Part shown: one piece after another, positions 16,291 through 23,922 of the stretch
How positions within the stretch are numbered: the stretch's first letter is position 1
Layout of the letters: every line of letters starts with the position of its first letter
Assembly: GCA_965371245.1 (NCBI GenBank)
Contig: CBDUXT010000059.1
Coordinates: 1-38,417, forward strand
DNA: 38,417 bases
Reading direction: 5' to 3'
Source: CBDUXT01 sp965371245
GTDB lineage: Bacteria; Planctomycetota; Phycisphaerae; UBA1845
The notes under the pieces: generated by a model
Databases searched by the model: none
The model's input: the letters and a program-made list of their open reading frames with translations, nothing else
Told to the model about the DNA's origin: nothing
Made by a program: the position numbers and the translations under genes

Positions 16291-17054
16291 GGGCAATGCC
16301 GAACTCGATTGCCCACCGGGTGCCCACTTCTTACCCACTGCGTATCCCAAGCCCGGGTCCCCAAACCGGCCTCTCGGGGCGGTGACGACGCTTTTTCTCG
16401 GAAAGTCCTGGCTATGGGGCGTGGCATGCGCTTTGCCCTTTCATGTATTGAGGCCGCGCAATGATGAGCGGCCACGATCGGCATGCGAATCGTCGGGAAA
16501 CCCCTGTCGTTCCGTATGACTCGCTGATCGGGTTTAGGCCTTGGGGAGCCACACGAAGGGGGGCTCACTCGGCTGGCAGGGGTGACGTGCCGGTCGTGTC
16601 AGCACGGAGGCTGTCTCCGTCGCGACCGACGTGCCTGGGGTGGGCATGTCGGTCGCGTGTTCTTGCCAAGAAGATCCTTCACCTCCTCTGCGAGATGCCC
16701 GTTCGTGCGAGAGCACGTGGGCCGCCGCCGCTCACTTGGGGGATGAGCGACGGCGTCCAACGGGCGTCTTGCGTCTCGGAGGCCGTCACTTCCATGATCG
16801 AGCAAGGAGTCGGTTGCCGCCAAGATCGCGCTCCGTGCCGAACCAAGCCCGCATTACCGACACTTGCCAACTCCGAGCGATCAGAACCTTCCCGCCGCCC
16901 CCGAATCATCTCAACGGAACTGCGCCCACGTTGACCTCTCCGTGCCGACCGTCTTATACTTGGCTTCGTTCCAGGTCTTCTCCGGCGAAAGCGGACCGCT
17001 CCTTCAAGACGGATGGGCGGTTTCGTTCGTATTGGCCGATCCCGAAAGGAATGA
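16291..17054. other. Gene-free region before the acyl-CoA operon
   Basis: About 760 bases carry no supported gene; the open frames are short, overlapping and lack domains or ribosome binding sites. A hairpin-like segment (GCCGCCGCTCA ... TGAGCGACGGC, near 16719-16757) is visible. With the two mobile elements just upstream, the stretch may be degraded mobile DNA. The promoter of the acyl-CoA operon should lie near its right end, but I could not assign one. Confidence 0.4.
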
Positions 17055-18212
17055 ATGTCCCTCGTCCCCAGTCACGTCGAGCTTGACGACGACGCCTCCG
17101 CTTTGATCGCGGCCGCGCGCGAGTATGCCCAAAGCGAACTCCTGGCGCGCGATCGGCAATGGGACCGGGGTACGTCGAGCGTAGCCGAAATCCTGCCGCA
17201 GCTCGGGGAAATGGGCCTGTTGACCCTGATGCTTCCGGAGGAGCTCGATGGCGTCGCCTGTTCCTACGCCACCTACGCCGCCATCCTTCACGAGATATCA
17301 GCCTGCTCTCCCGCCACCTGTGTGACGATCGGTGTTCACTGCATGGTCGGAGCGATCCTGAACCGCTACGCGAGCAAGGAACTGCGTGCGAAGCTGCTGC
17401 CGTCTTGGGGCGAGCCCCAGAGTTTTGCCGCGTTTGCGCTGTCGGAAGCCGGTGCTGGAAGCGACGCCGCCGGGGTGACCTGCCGCGTCGAACCGGTAGA
17501 CGGCGGCTACCTCATCAACGGCGAAAAGATGTGGATCACGAACGGGATGACGGGGCGGTGGCTGTTCACGCTCGCGCGCTTGCCGGGGACGGCGGGCCGG
17601 CAGGGCCTGTGCGGCTTCCTCGTGGATGGAAACCACGCGGGCGTGGAGCGAACCGAGATACAAGGGAAGATGGGTATTCGGGGAAGCGAGACCGCGGTCA
17701 TCAGCTACCACGACGTGTTCGTGCCAACTGATCACCTCGTTGGCGAGTGCGGGAAGGGACTCGACGTTTTTCTTTCGTGTCTCAACCAAGGCCGCGTGGG
17801 CATCGCGTCGCAGGCGACCGGGATTGCCGAGGCGTGCGTGGGAGAGATGATTCGCTACGCGAACCAGCGCGAGCAGTTCGGCCGGCCGATCGGTCGGTTT
17901 CAGGCCGTCGCCGGCATGATCGCGGACAGCGCCACCGAGCTGGAGGCATCGAAGGCGTTGGTGTGGCGGGCAGCGAGCCGGATCGACGCCGGCGAAGTGG
18001 ACTGGCTCGCCAGCTCCATGGCGAAGCTCTACGCGACGGAAGCGGCGAACCGCATCGCCTATCGAGCCGTGCAAGTTCACGGCGGCGCCGGTTACGTCAA
18101 CGAGTGCCGCGTGGAGCAGCTCTACCGTGATGTACGGGTAACAACCATCTACGAGGGCACGAGCGAGGTGCAGCGGATCGTCCTGGCCAAGGAATTGCTC
18201 ACGCGCTTATGA
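17055..18212 (+). CDS. Acyl-CoA dehydrogenase 1
   Basis: This 385-residue FAD-dependent acyl-CoA dehydrogenase introduces the alpha,beta double bond into short acyl-CoAs and passes electrons to ETF. The start has AAAGGA six bases upstream. The family signature ALSEAGAGSD starts near residue 128, followed by MWITNG. The C-terminal motif IYEGTSEVQRIV holds the catalytic base Glu367, in the position used by short- and medium-chain enzymes. It is the first gene of an eight-gene cluster of acyl-CoA metabolism and shares the cluster with two paralogues, so the three probably differ in chain length or branching (for example butyryl- versus isobutyryl-CoA). Substrate cannot be fixed from sequence alone. 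Confidence 0.93.
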   Translation: MSLVPSHVELDDDASALIAAAREYAQSELLARDRQWDRGTSSVAEILPQLGEMGLLTLMLPEELDGVACSYATYAAILHEISACSPATCVTIGVHCMVGAILNRYASKELRAKLLPSWGEPQSFAAFALSEAGAGSDAAGVTCRVEPVDGGYLINGEKMWITNGMTGRWLFTLARLPGTAGRQGLCGFLVDGNHAGVERTEIQGKMGIRGSETAVISYHDVFVPTDHLVGECGKGLDVFLSCLNQGRVGIASQATGIAEACVGEMIRYANQREQFGRPIGRFQAVAGMIADSATELEASKALVWRAASRIDAGEVDWLASSMAKLYATEAANRIAYRAVQVHGGAGYVNECRVEQLYRDVRVTTIYEGTSEVQRIVLAKELLTRL

Positions 18213-18346
18213 GTGCGCGGTACGCCGTTTGTAAGGTTGGCAAGGTGACCGGGCCGGCCGCCTCGGATAGGATGACCAGACTGGCTTGGTCGCGTGGCGT
18301 ACGCTCATGGCGTCCAAGGAGTTAGGGTTCGTGGAAGGAACACGGA

Positions 18347-19489
18347 ATGGATTTTGATCTTCCCGAGGATCTCGTGGCCTTGCAGGATGTCACCCGTCGG
18401 TTTGCGGCGGAGCACATCGCCCCGCATGCGCGAACGTGGGATCGCGAGGCCGACATTCCGCGTGACGTCGTGCGCAAGCTCGGCGATCTGGGCCTGCTCG
18501 GAATCTTCATCCCGACGGAGCATGGCGGCTCCGGACTCGGCGACCTTGCGGCGACGGTGGTCATGGAGGAAATCGCTCGGCACTGCGGCGCCACCGCCCT
18601 GATGCTCGATGCCCACAACGCACTGTGCAGCGCACACCTCTTGATGGCGGCCAACGAGGCGCAACGCGCGAAGTACTTGCCGAAGCTCGCCGGCGGACAG
18701 GAACTCGGCGCCTGGGCGCTGTCTGAACCGGGTTGTGGTAGCGATGCAGCGGCCCTGACGACAACCGCCACGCTCGACGGGGATTTCTGGATACTCGACG
18801 GATCCAAGCAGTGGATCACGAACGGGCACTACGCCGGGATCTACGTGGTGATGGCCAAGACCACACCCGAAGGCGGCGCGAAGGGCATCAGCGCGTTCAT
18901 CGTCGAGCGCGACACGCCGGGTTTCTCCATCGGCGCCAAAGAGGACAAGATGGGCATGCGCGGCTCCGATACGGTCGGGCTGACGTTCGACAAGGCACGC
19001 GTTCCAAGAGCCAACCTCTGCGGCGAGTTGAACCAGGGATTTGTCGATGCGATGAAGGTTCTGGAGCGCGGTCGGATCACCATTTCGGCCCTGGCCGTCG
19101 GGCTGGCACGCGGCGCGTTGGAGGAGGCGCTGGCCTACGCGAGTCAGCGGAAAGCCTTCGGTAGGCCGATCTTCGACCAGCAGAGCATCCAGTTCATGTT
19201 GGCGGACATGGCCACCGAGACCGACGCGGGACGGCTGCTGACACGGAAGGCGGCGATGCTTTCGGATGCGGGCAAGCCCTGCAACCTGGATGCGTCCGTC
19301 GCGAAGCTGTTCACCAGTGAGATGGCCACCCGCGCCTGCCTCGACGCGATCCAGATTCACGGCGGCATGGGGTACACGAAAGAGGTTCCGGTTGAACGCT
19401 ATATGCGGGATGCGAAGCTCTGCGAAATCGGAGAGGGATCGAGCCAGATCCAGCGGATCATCATCGCGCGCGCGCTACTGGGAACCTGA
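18347..19489 (+). CDS. Acyl-CoA dehydrogenase 2
   Basis: This 380-residue acyl-CoA dehydrogenase follows 134 bases after its paralogue, with GGAAGGAACACGGA before ATG 18347. The signature ALSEPGCGSD starts near residue 124 and is followed by QWITNG. The C-terminal active-site motif reads IGEGSSQIQRII, keeping the catalytic Glu (Glu363) but with Gly in place of the usual Tyr before it, a difference from the other two copies. It ends only nine bases before the third dehydrogenase, so the two are clearly cotranscribed. The role is flavin-dependent alpha,beta-dehydrogenation of an acyl-CoA; the altered motif may reflect a different substrate, such as a branched acyl-CoA (inference). Confidence 0.93.
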   Translation: MDFDLPEDLVALQDVTRRFAAEHIAPHARTWDREADIPRDVVRKLGDLGLLGIFIPTEHGGSGLGDLAATVVMEEIARHCGATALMLDAHNALCSAHLLMAANEAQRAKYLPKLAGGQELGAWALSEPGCGSDAAALTTTATLDGDFWILDGSKQWITNGHYAGIYVVMAKTTPEGGAKGISAFIVERDTPGFSIGAKEDKMGMRGSDTVGLTFDKARVPRANLCGELNQGFVDAMKVLERGRITISALAVGLARGALEEALAYASQRKAFGRPIFDQQSIQFMLADMATETDAGRLLTRKAAMLSDAGKPCNLDASVAKLFTSEMATRACLDAIQIHGGMGYTKEVPVERYMRDAKLCEIGEGSSQIQRIIIARALLGT

Positions 19490-19498
19490 GAAAGACAG

Positions 19499-20635
19499 AT
19501 GGACTTTGAGCTCGACGACGATCACCGCATGCTGCGACAGTCGGTGGCTGAGTTTGTCACCAAGGAGGTCGCCGCGGGCGCCGCCCAGCGAGACCTTGAC
19601 GCCGAGATGCCCGAGTCGCTTCGCCGGCAGCTTGCGGACCTGGGCTTGTTCGGGATCACCATCCCGGAGAAGTTCGGGGGCGCGGGCATGGGCGCCGTCG
19701 CCTCAACCACGGTGGTGGAAGAGGTGTCCAAGGCCTGTGCCGGCACCGGCGTCATGCTCAGCGCGCACGCCTCGTTGTGCGTGGACCCCATTCTCACCTT
19801 TGGAACCGCGCAGCAGAAAGAGGCTTATCTGCCGCGCATGGCCACCGGCGAACTCGTCGGGTGTCTGTCGCTAACCGAACCCGGAAGCGGCAGCGACGCC
19901 GGGGCGGCACGGTGTCGAGCCGAACTCCGCGGCGACCGTTGGCACATCGACGGCACGAAGATCTTCGTCACGAACGGTCGGGAGGCCGGCGTCATGGTGC
20001 TGATCGCTGTCACCGATCCGGATGAACCCAAACATCGACTCAGCGCGTTTATTGTCGATTGCTCGACACCCGGCGTTCGCACCGCGAAGCTCGAATCGAA
20101 GCTGGGGATTCGTTGCTCCTCGACGGCCGAGTTCGTCTTCGAGGATTGCGTGGTGCCTAAAGATGCGCTTCTGGGTGAGCGCGGGCGGGGCTTTCGCGTG
20201 GCACTGGCGACCTTGGACGGCGGACGCATCGGCATCGCCGCCCAGGCGCTGGGGATCGCACAGGCCTGCCTGCTTGAGTCGATCAAGTACGCGCAGACGC
20301 GCGTTCAGTTCGGCCGACCTATCGGGAAGTTCCAGGCGATTCAGAGCAAACTCTCGGACATGGCCGTTGGAATCGAGGCCGCCCGCATGCTGACCTACCG
20401 CGCCGCTTGGCAAAAAGATCAGGGACGCCACTACGTCCAGCAGGCCGCGATGGCCAAGCTGTTCGCCAGCGAGATCTGCACCAAGGCGGCAAACCACGCG
20501 GTCCAGGTGTTCGGCGGTTACGGATATTGCACTGAGTATCCCGTCGAGCGGCTGCTGCGCGACGCGAAAATTACCGAGCTCTACGAAGGCACCAGCGAAA
20601 TCCATCGCCTCGTCATCGCCCGTACGCTGGTGTAA
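19499..20635 (+). CDS. Acyl-CoA dehydrogenase 3 (short-chain/butyryl-CoA type)
   Basis: This 378-residue third paralogue starts nine bases after the second. It has the signature SLTEPGSGSD starting near residue 124 and the C-terminal ELYEGTSEIHRLVIA with catalytic Glu363. Length and motifs resemble the short-chain/butyryl-CoA dehydrogenases. With the enoyl-CoA hydratase and 3-hydroxyacyl-CoA dehydrogenase downstream, the natural reaction would be butyryl-CoA to crotonyl-CoA. No ETF genes lie in the window, so the electron acceptor is encoded elsewhere. Confidence 0.93.
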   Translation: MDFELDDDHRMLRQSVAEFVTKEVAAGAAQRDLDAEMPESLRRQLADLGLFGITIPEKFGGAGMGAVASTTVVEEVSKACAGTGVMLSAHASLCVDPILTFGTAQQKEAYLPRMATGELVGCLSLTEPGSGSDAGAARCRAELRGDRWHIDGTKIFVTNGREAGVMVLIAVTDPDEPKHRLSAFIVDCSTPGVRTAKLESKLGIRCSSTAEFVFEDCVVPKDALLGERGRGFRVALATLDGGRIGIAAQALGIAQACLLESIKYAQTRVQFGRPIGKFQAIQSKLSDMAVGIEAARMLTYRAAWQKDQGRHYVQQAAMAKLFASEICTKAANHAVQVFGGYGYCTEYPVERLLRDAKITELYEGTSEIHRLVIARTLV

Positions 20636-20706
20636 CCACGTCCGCCTCGGGTCGTCTTGGAAGCGGACGAGTTCCTGTGAGCCACGAAAGACCCGGGGGG
20701 CATCTT

Positions 20707-21567
20707 ATGAACGGCGATATGGACAAACGAATCGGCGTCATTGGCGCCGGCACCATGGGCCGTGGGATCGCCCAGATCTTCGCCCAGGCGGGCTTCGAGG
20801 TGGCGCTGTTCGACGCGTTTCCCGACGCCGTTCGCGCCGCGTCAACGCAAATACACAAGATGCTCGATCGCGCCGTCGAGAAGGGGAAACTGTCCGAGGA
20901 AGACGCAACGGCTGCCAAGGGGCGGATTTCGACGGTGGACAACCTCGCGGATGTCGGCATGCGGTCTCTGATTGTGGAGGCCGTCAGTGAGAAGCCGGAC
21001 GTCAAGGTCGATGTGCTGCGATCGGTCCAGTCGATGGTGACCGAGGGCGGTCTTCTGGCGAGCAACACGAGCAGCATTTCCATCACGCGGCTCGCGGCGG
21101 CCACCGACCACCCCGATCGGTTCATCGGCATGCATTTTTTCAACCCGGTTCCCTTGATGAAGCTTGTCGAGGTCGTCCGTGGGCTCCAGACCAGCGACGA
21201 GACGGTGGGGCGGACGATCGCCCTGGCCAAAGCGGTCGGAAAGACGCCCGTGGTCTGTAAGGATCACCCCGGCTTCGTTTCCAACCGCGTGTTGATGCCC
21301 ATGATTAACGAGGCCGTCTTCGCCTTGCAGGACGGGGTGGCCGACGCCGAGGCGATCGACCAGGTGATGACGCTGGGTATGAACCACCCAATGGGTCCGC
21401 TCGCCCTGGCGGACCTGATCGGGCTGGATGTCTGCCTGGACATCATTTCCGTGCTGTTTCGTGACCTCGGCGAGGACCGCTATCGGCCATGCCCGCTTTT
21501 GCGTAAGATGGTGGATGCGGGGAGGCTGGGGCGCAAGACAAAGCACGGATTCCATTCGTATGAGTAA
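20707..21567 (+). CDS. 3-hydroxybutyryl-CoA dehydrogenase
   Basis: This 286-residue enzyme of the Hbd/PaaH type oxidises 3-hydroxybutyryl-CoA to acetoacetyl-CoA with NAD(P)+. It has the Rossmann motif GAGTMG (13-18), SNTSSIS with the active-site Ser122, and the family hallmark HFFNPVPLMKLVEVV with catalytic His143 and Glu155. The C-terminal helical domain includes DHPGFVSNRV and MNHPMGPLALADLIGLD. I chose ATG 20707 (GGGGGG nearby); a GTG at 20677 would add ten residues unlike the family. It overlaps the enoyl-CoA hydratase start by eight bases, so translation is coupled. Confidence 0.93.
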   Translation: MNGDMDKRIGVIGAGTMGRGIAQIFAQAGFEVALFDAFPDAVRAASTQIHKMLDRAVEKGKLSEEDATAAKGRISTVDNLADVGMRSLIVEAVSEKPDVKVDVLRSVQSMVTEGGLLASNTSSISITRLAAATDHPDRFIGMHFFNPVPLMKLVEVVRGLQTSDETVGRTIALAKAVGKTPVVCKDHPGFVSNRVLMPMINEAVFALQDGVADAEAIDQVMTLGMNHPMGPLALADLIGLDVCLDIISVLFRDLGEDRYRPCPLLRKMVDAGRLGRKTKHGFHSYE

Positions 21568-22321
21568 GACGCAGGTCGGACTATCCATTGGCGGCACCCA
21601 GGCCGTGGTCACCTTCTCCACCGACGACGGGCTCAACGTTCTCTCGCCCGACGTGTTGCGAAGCTTCGGGGCGGTGGTCGCGAAAATCAAACAGGACACT
21701 GCGGTGCGCACGACGATCGTCCGGGCTGAGGGCAGGGTGTTCCTGGCCGGCGCCGACGTTCGCGCGATGGTCAACGCCAGCGCCGACGGGGCGCGGGACT
21801 ACGCCCAGCTCGGGCACGACGTGTTCGATGACCTCGCCTCGCTTCCGTCGGTGGTGATCGGCGTGATCAACGGAGCGGCGATCGGCGGCGGGCTGGAACT
21901 GGCGCTGGCGTGTGATTTTCGGATCGCGGTAAAGTCCGCGAAGCTCGCCCTGCCGGAGGTTTCGCTCGGTGTGATTCCCGGGTGGGGGGGCATCACCCGG
22001 CTGTCCAAGCTCATCGGCCCTTCGCGTGCGAAGCGGTTGTACCTTGGGGCGGCGCGCGTGTCGGCGGAGAGCGGGCTGGCGTACGGCCTGGTGGATGAGG
22101 TGGTGAACTCGGTGGAGGACCTGGCTCCTCGGGTGACGGCTTTCTGCCGGATGTTCAAACAGGCGTCGCCGTCCGCGGTGGGTCTGGCGAAGCGGGCCGC
22201 GCGGGACATGAACGACGTGGATGCCTTTTCGGACTGCTTCCACACGACGGACTGCCGCGAGGGGATGACGGCCTTCCTGGAGAAGCGACCGGCCCGTTGG
22301 ATGGAGGAGTCGATCGGATGA
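21560..22321 (+). CDS. Enoyl-CoA hydratase/crotonase
   Basis: This 253-residue crotonase-fold protein has the oxyanion-hole segment GRVFLAGAD and both catalytic glutamates of true hydratases: Glu113 in GGGLELALACD and Glu133 in LPEVSLGVIPGWGG. It should hydrate crotonyl-CoA to 3-hydroxybutyryl-CoA, feeding the dehydrogenase encoded just upstream. ATG 21560 overlaps the previous gene by eight bases, and the TGA overlaps the mutase start by four (ATGA). The longer open frame starting upstream would run through the previous gene and is not the real start. Confidence 0.92.
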   Translation: MSKTQVGLSIGGTQAVVTFSTDDGLNVLSPDVLRSFGAVVAKIKQDTAVRTTIVRAEGRVFLAGADVRAMVNASADGARDYAQLGHDVFDDLASLPSVVIGVINGAAIGGGLELALACDFRIAVKSAKLALPEVSLGVIPGWGGITRLSKLIGPSRAKRLYLGAARVSAESGLAYGLVDEVVNSVEDLAPRVTAFCRMFKQASPSAVGLAKRAARDMNDVDAFSDCFHTTDCREGMTAFLEKRPARWMEESIG

Positions 22322-23922
22322 GCGTGAAGCCGACTGTCGATTCGTCGGGCGCGCCCTCGGGTGAAGCCGGCGACAAGCCCTGGGTGGGACCGGATGACCT
22401 GGGCTCGTTTTGCCCGAGCGAAGCGCTGGGCGAACCGGGCACGTTCCCGTTCACGCGGGGTCCACACCGGACAATGTACCGCGAGCGGGTCTGGACGATG
22501 CGCCAGTTTGCGGGCTTCGGTTCGGCGACGGACACCAACGAACGCTTCAAGTATCTGCTCGCGCACGGGCAGACCGGCCTCAGCACCGCGTTCGATCTGC
22601 CCACGCTCATGGGGCGCGACAGTGACGATCCTCTGGCACTGGGAGAGGTGGGCCGGTGCGGTGTGGCCGTCTGCTGCCTGGACGACATGCGGCGGCTGTT
22701 CGACGGGATCGATCTTGGCAAGGTCAGCACCAGCATGACCATCAACGCGCCGGCGGCGATCCTGCTGGCGTTCTACGTCGCCGTGGCCAGGGATCAGGGC
22801 GTTTCGCCGGACAGGCTGCGGGGCACGCTGCAAAACGACATCCTCAAGGAGTTCCACGCTCAAAACGAGTATGTGTTCCCGCCGGCGCCCAGCACCAACC
22901 TCGTGGTCGATACCATCGAGTACTGCACCGAGCACATGCCCCAGTGGAACACCGTGAGCATCAGCGGCTACCACATTCGTGAGGCCGGTTCCACGGCGGC
23001 GGAGGAACTGGCCTTCACGCTGGCGGACGGGATCGCCTACGTTCAGGCAACCATCGAGCGCGGGCTCGACATCGACGCGTTCGTCCCCCGTCTGAGTTTC
23101 TTTTTCGATCTCCACAACGACTTCTTCGAGGAGATCGCCAAGCTCCGGGCGTCGCGCCGCATCTGGAGCCACGTCATGCGCGACCGGTTCAAGGCCAAGA
23201 GCGAGCGGACGTGGCGCCTGCGCATGCACTGCCAGACGGCCGGCGTCTCCTTGACCGAGCAGCAGCCGATCAACAACCTGGTGCGGGTTGCCTATCAGGC
23301 GATGGCAGGCGTACTCGGCGGGACGCAATCGCTGCACACCAACAGCATGGACGAGACCCTGGCGCTTCCCAGCGAGGCGGCGGCCAAGGCGGCGCTGCGG
23401 ACTCAGCAGGTTCTGGCGCACGAGACCAACGTCACGCAAACGGTCGATCCGCTGGGCGGAAGCTACTTCATCGAAAAACTGACCAACGAGATCGAGGCGA
23501 AGGCCTATGCGATTCTCGATCAGATCGACGCGATGGGCGGGGTGCTCAAGGCGATCGATCGCGGCTACTTCCGCCGCCGCATCGCCGAGTCGGCCCAGGC
23601 GGAGCAGCGCCGGATCGAACGAAAAGAGAAGATCATCGTCGGCGTCAACCAGTTCGTCGAAGACGGCCCGCCGGATGTGGAACTCCTCCAGATCACGCAG
23701 GAGACGGAGGACGAGCAGGTCAAGCGGATCACGGCCCTGAAGGCGTCGCGCGATCAGACACGCCACCAGTCTGCCCTGGATCGTCTTGAGCGCGACGCCC
23801 GCGACGGCACCAACGTCATGCCCGCGCTGATCGAGGCGGCCGAGGCGAACGCGACGGTGGGCGAGATGATGAGTTCGATGAAATCGGTGTTCGGCGCCTA
23901 CCTGGGAGGACCGGAATGGTGA
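22318..23922 (+). CDS. B12-dependent acyl-CoA mutase large subunit, isobutyryl-CoA mutase-like
   Basis: This 534-residue catalytic subunit contains the TIM-barrel part only; the B12 domain is in the next gene. It has the family motifs WTMRQFAGFG, GTLQNDILKEF, SGYHIREAG (B12-contacting His219) and HTNSMDE. In methylmalonyl-CoA mutase (P. shermanii numbering) Tyr89 and Arg207 bind the carboxylate. Here the aligned residues are Phe64 and Gln182, exactly 118 apart as in the reference, which is the pair of isobutyryl-CoA mutase (Phe80/Gln198). I therefore predict isobutyryl-CoA <-> n-butyryl-CoA isomerisation, although an automatic label would be methylmalonyl-CoA mutase. 2-Hydroxyisobutyryl-CoA mutase has Ile at the first site and is less likely. 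The gene overlaps both neighbours (ATGA upstream; seven bases downstream). Confidence 0.93.
   Translation: MSVKPTVDSSGAPSGEAGDKPWVGPDDLGSFCPSEALGEPGTFPFTRGPHRTMYRERVWTMRQFAGFGSATDTNERFKYLLAHGQTGLSTAFDLPTLMGRDSDDPLALGEVGRCGVAVCCLDDMRRLFDGIDLGKVSTSMTINAPAAILLAFYVAVARDQGVSPDRLRGTLQNDILKEFHAQNEYVFPPAPSTNLVVDTIEYCTEHMPQWNTVSISGYHIREAGSTAAEELAFTLADGIAYVQATIERGLDIDAFVPRLSFFFDLHNDFFEEIAKLRASRRIWSHVMRDRFKAKSERTWRLRMHCQTAGVSLTEQQPINNLVRVAYQAMAGVLGGTQSLHTNSMDETLALPSEAAAKAALRTQQVLAHETNVTQTVDPLGGSYFIEKLTNEIEAKAYAILDQIDAMGGVLKAIDRGYFRRRIAESAQAEQRRIERKEKIIVGVNQFVEDGPPDVELLQITQETEDEQVKRITALKASRDQTRHQSALDRLERDARDGTNVMPALIEAAEANATVGEMMSSMKSVFGAYLGGPEW

Noticed and set aside
16106..16519. Protein-like similarity between frames at 16106 (plus) and 32112-32309 (minus)
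   Set aside because: The apparent conserved peptide is just the translation of the two copies of the 182-bp mobile element. Flanks differ and no domain is visible.
16291..17054. Possible structured non-coding RNA in the gap before the acyl-CoA operon
   Set aside because: Only a few short inverted repeats typical of high-GC DNA were seen, with no consistent larger fold, promoter or terminator.
22318..23922. Methylmalonyl-CoA mutase as the default name
   Set aside because: The carboxylate-binding Tyr and Arg of that enzyme are replaced by Phe and Gln, which fits isobutyryl-CoA mutase better.
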